From assembly GCA_938001995.1 (NCBI GenBank), contig CALLAV010000329.1:1-12716 (forward strand): 12,716 bases of DNA, written 5' to 3'. The notes under the pieces are model-generated. The model was not told the DNA's origin, ran no database searches, and saw only the letters and a list, made by a program, of their open reading frames with translations. Both the position numbers and the translations under genes were made by a program. This document shows, in pieces, positions 1-7,601 of this stretch. The DNA is from an uncultured Amylibacter sp. Lineage in GTDB: Bacteria; Pseudomonadota; Alphaproteobacteria; Rhodobacterales; Rhodobacteraceae. Every line of letters begins with the position of its first letter. Position 1 is the first letter of the stretch.

Positions 1-1545
1 ATGCGCACCATTCGTGGCAACCAGATTGGCATGATCTTTCAGGAACCAATGACCTCCCTGAACCCTGTGTTTACGGTTGGTCGTCAGTTGACCGAAGGCC
101 TACGGGTACACAAGAACCTCAACAAAAAAGACGCCGAGGAACGTGCGTTAGAGTTGTTGCGCCGTGTGCGTATTCCTGAACCCGAACGCCGTTTGTCACA
201 ATATCCTCACGAGCTTTCTGGTGGTATGCGCCAACGGGTTATGATCGCCATGGCCCTAGCCTGCGAGCCGCGTTTGCTGATCGCGGATGAACCAACAACC
301 GCGCTTGATGTAACGATTCAGGCGGAAATCCTGTCGCTCATCAACCGCCTTAAAAACGAAACGGGTACAGCGGTAATGTTCATCACCCACGATATGGCGG
401 TGGTCGCACAAATGGCGGATCGCGTGGTCGTGATGTATCGCGGCAATCTGGTGGAACAGGGGCCTGTCACCGAAATATTTGAGAACCCGAAAGAGGATTA
501 TACCCGCGCCCTTTTGGCCGCTGTGCCAAAACTCGGCGAGATGACGGGCAAAGAATATCCTGAACCTATGGCCATCATGGGCGAAGCCGCAACGCAGAAC
601 CCGCAACCGATCATTCCAGGCACAGAGACGCTGATCGAGGTGAAAAACCTCATTACGCGCTACCCCGTCAAAGGCGGCATGATGCGGCGCACGGTCGCCA
701 ACGTGCATGCGGTTGAAGACGTGTCCTTCACCATCAAACGGGGCGAAACCCTGTCGTTGGTCGGGGAATCTGGCTGTGGGAAATCGTCGGCAGGCCGGTC
801 TGTTCTGCGTCTAGAAGAGCCCATGTCTGGCGAAGTCATCATAAACGGCGTCGATATCCTTGGCATGTCCAAAAAGGAGCTGCATAACGCGCGCCGCAAC
901 ATGCAGATGATCTTCCAAGACCCGTTTGCCTCGCTTAACCCAACCCGTAAGGTGGTGGATCAGGTGATCGAGCCTATGGTCAATTATGGCATCGGCAAAG
1001 GGTCCGAGCTGCGTGACCGCGCCAAGGAGCTGTTCAACCGTTGTGGCCTGCCTGATGCCTTTCTTGATCGTTACCCACACGAGTTTTCAGGCGGCCAACG
1101 CCAGCGTGTGGCCATCGCCCGTGCGCTGGCGTTAAACCCGAAACTGATCGTGGCGGATGAAGCGGTATCTGCGCTAGACGTGTCCGTGCAAGCGCAGGTG
1201 TTGAACCTGATGATGGAACTGCAATCAGAACTGGATCTGAGCTATCTGTTTATCAGCCACGACATGGCCGTCGTGGAACGTGTGTCCCACCAAGTGGCGG
1301 TGATGTATCTGGGGCGGATCGTGGAAATCGGCCCGCGTGCGTCCATCTTTGAAAACCCGCAACACGACTACACGCGCACATTGCTGTCTGCTGTTCCGCG
1401 TCCCGATCCACGTAACAAACAGATCGACAAAGAGCTGAACTTCAAACCGATTCCGAGCCCGATCCATCCCGTCACATATGACCCCAAACCTTCGCGGTAT
1501 CGCGAAGTGTCACCAGGCCACCGTGTGCTGGAACCGTTTGAATAA
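1..1545 (+). CDS. Dual-domain ABC transporter ATPase, GsiA/dipeptide-importer type (5' end missing)
   Basis: This is the energising subunit of a peptide/glutathione-type importer: two fused ATPase domains hydrolyse ATP at the inner face of the membrane to drive uptake through partner permeases. The visible 514 residues begin after the first Walker A motif, so the true start lies before the window and the ATG at position 1 is internal. Domain 1 shows the Q-loop FQEP (about 13-16), signature LSGGM (72-76), Walker B LLIADE (92-97) and switch His130. Domain 2 is complete: Walker [10 protein letters not shown] (255-263), Q-loop at 306, signature FSGGQ (362-366), Walker B LIVADE (382-387) and His420. 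Each domain ends in the oligopeptide-transporter extension (ENPxxDYTRxLLxAVP). Wording of both domains resembles GsiA of E. coli, but dipeptide or other small peptides are equally possible substrates. Permease and binding-protein genes are presumably upstream, outside the window. It ends in TAA. Confidence 0.93.
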   Translation: MRTIRGNQIGMIFQEPMTSLNPVFTVGRQLTEGLRVHKNLNKKDAEERALELLRRVRIPEPERRLSQYPHELSGGMRQRVMIAMALACEPRLLIADEPTTALDVTIQAEILSLINRLKNETGTAVMFITHDMAVVAQMADRVVVMYRGNLVEQGPVTEIFENPKEDYTRALLAAVPKLGEMTGKEYPEPMAIMGEAATQNPQPIIPGTETLIEVKNLITRYPVKGGMMRRTVANVHAVEDVSFTIKRGETLSLVGESGCGKSSAGRSVLRLEEPMSGEVIINGVDILGMSKKELHNARRNMQMIFQDPFASLNPTRKVVDQVIEPMVNYGIGKGSELRDRAKELFNRCGLPDAFLDRYPHEFSGGQRQRVAIARALALNPKLIVADEAVSALDVSVQAQVLNLMMELQSELDLSYLFISHDMAVVERVSHQVAVMYLGRIVEIGPRASIFENPQHDYTRTLLSAVPRPDPRNKQIDKELNFKPIPSPIHPVTYDPKPSRYREVSPGHRVLEPFE

Positions 1546-1871
1546 ACCTTGCACGAAAATGCGACGGAGGCGCGGGCCAATTGTACCAATTACGCAACTC
1601 ACAAACTCAGGCCAGCGCCTCCCCTTACTACGTCGCCATAGAAGGTGTCTTTTCAAAACACATATTTACCCTTAGAAACAATGTTGTTTACGTGAACGGT
1701 AAGTATCGCTTCGCGAAATGCACGAAGACATTGGCGTAAACGTCAACGCTGCTACCAAGGGTAGTTTCAATAATAACCATGGGTTAAAGTTTGGTGTGTA
1801 CAGTTCTAAACGGATTGATATGAACCACGCATCCCCCGTCAGAAGACACCGCACAGTGCAAATCGAATACT
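1546..1871. other. 326-bp intergenic region with several short inverted repeats
   Basis: No convincing gene is seen here. The region is more AT-rich than the flanking genes and holds a long imperfect stem-loop (1566-1622, listed separately), a 7-bp inverted repeat (1686-1692 with 1735-1741), a small ctacc/ggtag hairpin near 1751-1763, and two direct copies of ACGTnAACG (1690-1698 and 1740-1748). A 54-codon ORF runs from ATG 1718 to TGA 1882 and overlaps the start of the next gene, but it has no clear ribosome binding site. The promoter of the downstream LytTR gene must lie here unless it is read through from the ABC gene; I cannot pick one with confidence. Confidence 0.6.
1566..1622. repeat. 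Long imperfect inverted repeat / stem-loop after the ABC ATPase gene
   Basis: Arms GGAGGCGC (1566-1573) and GCGCCTCC (1615-1622) are perfectly complementary. After one mismatch the stem continues with GGCC (1575-1578) pairing GGCC (1610-1613). The 31-nt loop contains a second hairpin, AATTG-tac-CAATT (1579-1591). It starts 20 nt after the ABC gene stop codon and could stabilise or process the 3' end of that transcript. No T-run follows on either strand, so it is not a standard intrinsic terminator. Confidence 0.55.
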
Positions 1872-3257
1872 ATGACACTTGACGCTTCCTCAGACAGTGA
1901 TCTGCAAAAAGACAGTGGTATCCAGCAATCGTTTTGGGCTGAATTTTGGGCTGAATATGTCCGTCGCATGGTTCATCCTGTCACCATTGTTGCCTGCGTG
2001 TCGTCATCGATCTTTTTCGCCTTCATTGGCCCCTACAACACTTATAACAGTGAAACGCTATTGTTCCGACTGTCCTTTTGGTCAGGCGTCGTTGTGTCCT
2101 CTTGTGTGTTGGCAGTATTTTTTGGGGTCTGGGCCAACATAAAGTTCCAACACAAACCGTTTTGGTACCATTCAGCCATTGGCGGCAGCCTGTTCTCGAT
2201 TGTCTATTTCTTTTTGATGTGGCGCACTTTGAACTATCTGTTCACAGACCAAGGAATTCCCCACCCCGTAGAACTGTTTGTCGTGATCGTTTCGATCAGC
2301 GCATTGGTTTACGTTTGCATGTGGTTCTTCTCGGCAATGGTGGACAAACGCGCCTCTGAAATCTCGGGCATTCACGATTTGCCCCCCGCGCCTGCAAATG
2401 CGCAAGGGGTCCTGCCAAAAACGCGCAAAGTCGCCCTACACCGCGTGCTCAAAGAATTCCGCATTCGTCTGCTTGATCCGATCAACGTCGTTTTTTGCGT
2501 CTTCAGTGCGCTGTTGTTTGCCTTTGTCGCCCTGTTTGGCACATTCGAAGACGACAGTTTTGCAATGCGTTTTGCGTCTTGGTCCCTGCTTGTCTGGACC
2601 ACCAGCTTCATCACTTTGTTGTTCGCCGTTTGGGCAAACTTGCGGTATGCCACGCGCCCCTTCTGGTTTCACTCCAACATTGGCAGCACGGTTTTTTCGG
2701 TCATCTACCTGTCTTTGATCTGGATCGCCCTGCGTGCGATTTTCCCCCCCACGTCTGCACCCAGCTACGCAGGATTTTACGCGGGTACGGTCGGCGTTGC
2801 CTCTATTGTTTATGTCGGCTTGTGGTACTTTGCCTATCTGATTGAGGAGCACATCCTCCATCGTCAGCAAACTGAGGTTATGTCACCACCCATTGCTGCG
2901 CCCTTTGTTCCGTTTGCCCACACACAAATAGAAGAGCCCTGCCCGATTGACGCATTCCTTCAACGGTTGGGTCCAGATGCGGGCACGCGGCTGATCCGCC
3001 TTGCCATGTCCGATCACTATATCGAAGCCTATACCGACAGCGGTATGCACCTGTTGTATATGCGATTTGCGGATGCCATGGCAGAGCTGACCTCGGTAAA
3101 GGGAACACAGGTGCATCGTTCTCATTGGGTGAAGCTGGATGAAATTGAAGCCGTGCAAAAAGACGGCTCAAAAATTGCATTGCTGATGTCAGATGGCGGG
3201 ACGGTTCCCATCTCTCGAAGCCGCAAAAAAGAGCTGCAAGTGCAAGGCGTTATTTAA
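1872..3257 (+). CDS. Membrane-anchored LytTR-domain protein with duplicated four-helix module
   Basis: A 461-residue probable membrane-bound transcription regulator. Hydrophobic stretches suggest eight membrane helices in two sets of four: about 37-53, 72-90, 101-121 and 132-157, then 204-223, 239-256, 268-290 and 300-324. The sets align without gaps at a constant offset of 167 residues and about a third are identical in the best part, sharing VWAN, PFW-H and YVxxW patterns, so the module arose by internal duplication. Residues about 358-460 fit a LytTR DNA-binding domain, with the typical VHRSHWV (414-420) and dGgtvPiSRS (441-450) segments. A single four-helix module before LytTR is the form I know from related proteins; the doubled form is less familiar. 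The ligand or signal is unknown. ATG 1872 is the first possible start after an in-frame TGA at 1821; no good Shine-Dalgarno sequence precedes it. The 3' end overlaps the convergent BrnA-like gene by 8 nt. Confidence 0.82.
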   Translation: MTLDASSDSDLQKDSGIQQSFWAEFWAEYVRRMVHPVTIVACVSSSIFFAFIGPYNTYNSETLLFRLSFWSGVVVSSCVLAVFFGVWANIKFQHKPFWYHSAIGGSLFSIVYFFLMWRTLNYLFTDQGIPHPVELFVVIVSISALVYVCMWFFSAMVDKRASEISGIHDLPPAPANAQGVLPKTRKVALHRVLKEFRIRLLDPINVVFCVFSALLFAFVALFGTFEDDSFAMRFASWSLLVWTTSFITLLFAVWANLRYATRPFWFHSNIGSTVFSVIYLSLIWIALRAIFPPTSAPSYAGFYAGTVGVASIVYVGLWYFAYLIEEHILHRQQTEVMSPPIAAPFVPFAHTQIEEPCPIDAFLQRLGPDAGTRLIRLAMSDHYIEAYTDSGMHLLYMRFADAMAELTSVKGTQVHRSHWVKLDEIEAVQKDGSKIALLMSDGGTVPISRSRKKELQVQGVI

Positions 3258-3720
3258 ACTTCTTGCCGTGGATATCTTTCACAGCTTTCAGGCTTTCCTT
3301 CAGCTCTTTTTCCATATCTTCAAGCTCGGCATCACCAACACCAAGAACCTCTCGGTTCTGAATTTCAAGGATTTTTTGCGTCAGCAACCCCTCTAACAGA
3401 CTGTGTTCACGCGGCGCAACGGCCTCTGCATCCCAATGGGCTTTGATCTGTCCCGACAGCAATGCGTGCCAATAAATTCGCAAAATCGAGTTCATACGCG
3501 CTTGATACCCTGGCCCCAATTTTTGGAACCATTTCACCATGTCTTCATCCAACTCTAGGGTCAGTTCAACCTGTTCGGGGATTGCAGGGTGCATTAGTGG
3601 AATGTCGTTCCAGATGGCAGGCAAAGAGCCAGAAAGCCAGTCTTGGTAAAATCCTTGTTGCAAGTTCTTAAGTTCAGAAACCATATTCGCTTGCGCGGTT
3701 TCCTGTGCCTTCGTAACCAT
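3250..3720 (-). CDS. Orphan BrnA-like ribbon-helix-helix protein with C-terminal extension
   Basis: A 156-residue protein whose centre fits the BrnA antitoxin family: WNDIP (37-41), then a likely beta strand VELTLEL (51-57), a short helix around DEDMVKWFQKLG (58-69) and GYQARMNSILRIYW (71-84). In BrnA this ribbon-helix-helix dimerises, binds the promoter and neutralises the BrnT ribonuclease toxin. Here no BrnT gene is adjacent: upstream lies divergent prfC and downstream the convergent LytTR gene. The protein is also longer than a typical BrnA, with a charged, probably helical tail (about 105-156, ELEDMEKELKESLKAVKD). It is therefore more likely a stand-alone DNA-binding regulator than an antitoxin, which is inference. 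The ATG at 3720 is supported by GAGG at 3726-3729, 5 nt upstream; M13 is a less likely alternative start. Confidence 0.75.
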   Translation of the reverse strand: MVTKAQETAQANMVSELKNLQQGFYQDWLSGSLPAIWNDIPLMHPAIPEQVELTLELDEDMVKWFQKLGPGYQARMNSILRIYWHALLSGQIKAHWDAEAVAPREHSLLEGLLTQKILEIQNREVLGVGDAELEDMEKELKESLKAVKDIHGKKFK

Positions 3721-3808
3721 TTTAACCTCAAAGTCGTTCGTTCAATGCAATGAAGCCTACGCAACAACGGTTAACGCGGCCTTTGAACAGCGTGCGCACT
3801 GCGAAATC

Positions 3809-3837
3809 TTGCCCTTGGCGCAAACCTTATCTATACG
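3809..3837 (+). promoter_or_regulatory. Candidate sigma-70-type promoter for prfC
   Basis: TTGCCC (3809-3814) and TATACG (3832-3837) are separated by 17 nt. Transcription would begin about 7 nt after the -10 box, which is the A of the prfC ATG at 3844. The hexamers are imperfect, so this is only a candidate. Confidence 0.4.
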
Positions 3838-3843
3838 CGGCGT

Positions 3844-5451
3844 ATGTTAGATCGCGCCTCAAATCAGCCCGTGTTGCCGCCGGAAATCGACCGCCGCCGC
3901 ACCTTCGCTATTATCTCTCATCCAGATGCGGGTAAAACCACGCTGACCGAGAAGTTCCTCCTGTATGGGGGTGCGATTCAAATGGCGGGCCAAGTGCGGG
4001 CCAAAGGCGAAGCGCGCCGCACGCGATCCGACTTTATGCAGATGGAAAAGGACCGTGGCATTTCGGTTTCCGCTTCTGCTATGTCGTTTGAATTCAAAGA
4101 GTTCTGGTTCAATTTGGTGGATACGCCCGGTCACTCCGATTTTTCCGAAGACACCTATCGCACGCTGACGGCCGTAGACGCGGCGATCATGGTGATCGAT
4201 GGTGCAAAAGGCGTAGAAAGCCAGACGCGCAAGCTGTTCGAAGTGTGCCGCCTGCGTGACATGCCGATTCTGACCTTCTGTAACAAAATGGACCGCGAAA
4301 GCCGCGACACATTTGATATCATTGACGAAATCCAAGAAAACCTTGCGATTGATGTGACCCCAGCCAGCTGGCCTATCGGCGTTGGTCGGGAGTTCATGGG
4401 CTGTTATGATATGCTCAACGACCGTTTGGAATTGATGGATCGCGGGGACAGGAATGTGGTCGCTGAATCCATCGCAATCAACGGGCTCGACGATCCGAAA
4501 TTGGCCGAACACGTGCCCGCCGAACTGCTGGAAAAGCTGCTTGAAGAGGTCGAAATGGCCCGCGAATTGCTGCCCGCATTGGATCACCAAGCTTTTCTTG
4601 ATGGGACCATGACGCCCATCTGGTTCGGCTCTGCGATTAACTCTTTCGGTGTCCAAGAATTGATGGATGGCATCGCACAATACGGTCCAAAACCACAGGT
4701 GCGCCCTGCGGGGGATCGCCAAGTGTCCCCTGACGAGAAAAAAGTTTCTGGCTTTGTTTTCAAGGTGCAAGCCAACATGGATCCCAAGCACCGCGACCGC
4801 ATTGCCTTTGTGCGCCTGTGTTCAGGGCATTTTAAACGCGGCATGAAACTGACCCATGTGCGCACGAAAAAACCGATGGCGATTGCCTCTCCTATGCTGT
4901 TCCTCGCATCTGATCGCGAACTGGCAGAAGAGGCTTGGGCAGGTGACATCATCGGCATCCCAAACCACGGCCAATTGCGCATCGGTGACGCGCTGACCGA
5001 AGGTGAAGCCTTACGCTTTGCAGGTATCCCGTCCTTTGCGCCCGAACTGTTGCAATCCGTGCGCGCAACCGACCCGATGAAGGCCAAACACCTGGACAAA
5101 GCGCTAACGCAATTTGCCGAAGAAGGGGCTGCCAAGCTGTTTAAACCCATGATCGGCGCGGGCTGGATTGTTGGCGTTGTCGGTGCGTTGCAATTCGAAG
5201 TGCTCGCTTCGCGCATTGAACTTGAATACGGTATCCCCGTTCGGTTTGAAGCCACGCAATTTACCTCTGCCCGTTGGCTGTCGGGTCCACAAGATAAGGT
5301 TGATGCCTTTGTGAACACGAACAAAGGCCACATGGCCGAGGATCACGACGGCTATCCCGTCTATATGACACGGTTACAATGGGATATTGATCGGGTTGAG
5401 CGGGATTTCCCCGAACTGACGCTCGATGCAACGCGCGATGTGCAAATCTAG
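3844..5451 (+). CDS. prfC: Peptide chain release factor 3 (RF3)
   Basis: RF3 is a cytoplasmic translational GTPase that removes RF1 or RF2 from the ribosome after peptide release. The 535-residue length is close to E. coli RF3 (about 529). GTPase motifs are all present: G1 SHPDAGKTT (25-33), the G2 region RGISVSASAMSF (71-82), G3 DTPGH (93-97), G4 NKMD (147-150) and G5 SAI (263-265). The beta-barrel and C-terminal domains follow, with the RF3-typical segment GALQFEVLASRIELEYGIP in the last quarter. The start at 3844 fits the family's N-terminus, about 17 residues before RRTFAI as in E. coli. No ATG, GTG or TTG lies upstream in frame before the TGA at 3784, and no Shine-Dalgarno sequence precedes the ATG, suggesting leaderless translation. 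It is divergent from the BrnA-like gene and converges on the small membrane protein gene. Confidence 0.97.
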   Translation: MLDRASNQPVLPPEIDRRRTFAIISHPDAGKTTLTEKFLLYGGAIQMAGQVRAKGEARRTRSDFMQMEKDRGISVSASAMSFEFKEFWFNLVDTPGHSDFSEDTYRTLTAVDAAIMVIDGAKGVESQTRKLFEVCRLRDMPILTFCNKMDRESRDTFDIIDEIQENLAIDVTPASWPIGVGREFMGCYDMLNDRLELMDRGDRNVVAESIAINGLDDPKLAEHVPAELLEKLLEEVEMARELLPALDHQAFLDGTMTPIWFGSAINSFGVQELMDGIAQYGPKPQVRPAGDRQVSPDEKKVSGFVFKVQANMDPKHRDRIAFVRLCSGHFKRGMKLTHVRTKKPMAIASPMLFLASDRELAEEAWAGDIIGIPNHGQLRIGDALTEGEALRFAGIPSFAPELLQSVRATDPMKAKHLDKALTQFAEEGAAKLFKPMIGAGWIVGVVGALQFEVLASRIELEYGIPVRFEATQFTSARWLSGPQDKVDAFVNTNKGHMAEDHDGYPVYMTRLQWDIDRVERDFPELTLDATRDVQI

Positions 5452-5455
5452 GCCT

Positions 5456-5479
5456 GTGGGGGACTACTTTGTCTCCCAC
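5456..5479. other. Stem-loop between convergent prfC and small membrane protein genes
   Basis: GTGGGGGA (5456-5463) pairs with TCTCCCAC (5472-5479), seven Watson-Crick pairs and one G-T, around an 8-nt loop. It begins 5 nt after the prfC stop and covers the last codons of the opposite gene. No T-run follows on either strand, so it may protect 3' ends or act with Rho rather than terminate by itself. Confidence 0.35.
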
Positions 5480-5796
5480 CCCACCACTTCACCGTTTTCC
5501 AGATAGACCCGCGTGCCAAAACGATTCTTGCCCTTTTGGTCGTATTTCAATTCACGCTTGGTCTTCGTCTTTAGAACGGTCTCGTCCATATCCGCTGGCG
5601 TTCCCCACACATCCAGCACCATGTCCAGCGACATGCCCCGCGCGATCTGGCCTGCCATCATCGTGTCAACTAACGTGGCGTCACCGTAACGACGCATCCA
5701 TACCGCGCGACGCACGCGCGACAATCCAACGCGCACCATCACGATCAAAACACCCAGCACCACAAGGCCAGCCAACGCGTAATACAGATATTCCAA
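5464..5796 (-). CDS. Small membrane-anchored protein of unknown function
   Basis: A 110-residue protein with one N-terminal hydrophobic helix (about 4-22, YYALAGLVVLGVLIVMV), a basic juxtamembrane stretch (RVRRAVWMRR) and a soluble C-terminal half. The pattern GMSLDMVLDVWGTP (54-67) followed by KRELKYDQ and RVYLENGEVVGWE recalls the SmpA/OmlA-like fold, where a helix-turn with wG.P precedes beta strands. I do not recognise a named family and give no function. The helix lacks a lipobox cysteine, so it is likely an inner-membrane anchor rather than a lipoprotein signal. The start appears to be TTG at 5796, with AAGGGG (5805-5810) 8 nt upstream. A nearer ATG at 5802-5804 is out of frame, and the first in-frame internal ATG (M20) would remove the membrane helix. 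It ends in TAG and converges on prfC with a 12-nt gap. Confidence 0.7.
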   Translation of the reverse strand: MEYLYYALAGLVVLGVLIVMVRVGLSRVRRAVWMRRYGDATLVDTMMAGQIARGMSLDMVLDVWGTPADMDETVLKTKTKRELKYDQKGKNRFGTRVYLENGEVVGWETK

Positions 5797-5908
5797 GACA
5801 CCATCCCCTTGTTTCCATTGGACATAACCCGCACCACTGGGTTTTTAAAGGTTTGTTCGGCCCTGATTGTTTCTGAACACGCAACAATTGTACGAAATCC
5901 GCTCAATT

Positions 5909-5924
5909 CCCTTATAAATAAGGG
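5909..5924. promoter_or_regulatory. 16-bp palindrome upstream of the rhlE promoter, possible operator
   Basis: CCCTTAT-aa-ATAAGGG is a perfect 7-bp inverted repeat with a 2-nt centre. It ends 7 nt before the candidate -35 box of the helicase promoter and lies between divergent genes. Its symmetry and place suit a dimeric regulator site, but no known regulator can be named. Confidence 0.4.
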
Positions 5925-5931
5925 CAGTTGA

Positions 5932-5959
5932 TTGACACCCGCCCAAAACTCGCTATGTG
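5932..5959 (+). promoter_or_regulatory. Candidate sigma-70 promoter for the RhlE-like helicase gene
   Basis: A perfect TTGACA (5932-5937) is followed after 16 nt by TATGTG (5954-5959). This predicts transcription from about 5966 and a leader of roughly 80 nt before the ATG at 6046. Confidence 0.5.
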
Positions 5960-5974
5960 AAGTGACAGATGAAC

Positions 5975-6031
5975 GAGCCCGATACGGGGCTCCGGCCGCG
6001 CTTACACTGCGGCATATTTTTTAACGCCGCA
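5975..6031 (+). promoter_or_regulatory. Structured 5' leader with terminator-like and alternative hairpins upstream of rhlE
   Basis: Three hairpins can be drawn. The first pairs GAGCCC (5975-5980) with GGGCTC (5987-5992). The second pairs GCCGC (5995-5999) with GCGGC (6009-6013), extendable by one G-T pair, and is followed by ATA and six Ts (6017-6022), like an intrinsic terminator. The third pairs TGCGGC (6008-6013) with GCCGCA (6026-6031) and uses the same central strand, so it excludes the second. This is the layout of an attenuator with an antiterminator. The stems are short and function is inferred. Confidence 0.4.
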
Positions 6032-6045
6032 ACAAACGGACACTA

Positions 6046-7551
<1,506 letters not shown>

Positions 7552-7552
7552 G

Positions 7553-7578
7553 AAAAGGGGCCACGCGGCCCCTTTTTT
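7553..7578. terminator. Bidirectional intrinsic terminator between rhlE and rnj
   Basis: AAAAGGGGCC (7553-7562) and GGCCCCTTTT (7567-7576) form a perfect 10-bp stem with an ACGC loop, ending in six Ts on the plus strand. It starts 2 nt after the rhlE stop. Read on the minus strand the same stem ends in TTTTCTT, so it can also stop transcripts of the nuo-birA-coaX-rnj operon. Confidence 0.9.
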
Positions 7579-7601
7579 AATTTACAGGATATAGTCGATA
7601 C

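Noticed and set aside
1..1545. Complete ABC ATPase starting at ATG 1
   Set aside because: The first domain lacks its Walker A motif and begins just before the Q-loop, so the ATG is internal to a gene cut by the window edge.
1566..1622. Intrinsic terminator for the ABC ATPase gene
   Set aside because: The stem is good but no T-run follows on either strand, so it is listed only as a stem-loop.
3721..3843. BrnT toxin gene expected upstream of the BrnA-like gene
   Set aside because: The gap is only 123 bp and contains no ORF resembling the BrnT fold; prfC begins right after it.
3859..4791. Long minus-strand ORF (310 codons) antisense to prfC
   Set aside because: It lies wholly within the clear prfC coding region, its translation resembles no protein family, and it follows from high-GC codon bias on the opposite strand.
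4584..5333. Second minus-strand ORF (249 codons) antisense to prfC
   Set aside because: Serine-, proline- and arginine-rich translation typical of a shadow frame; no ribosome binding site or family motif.
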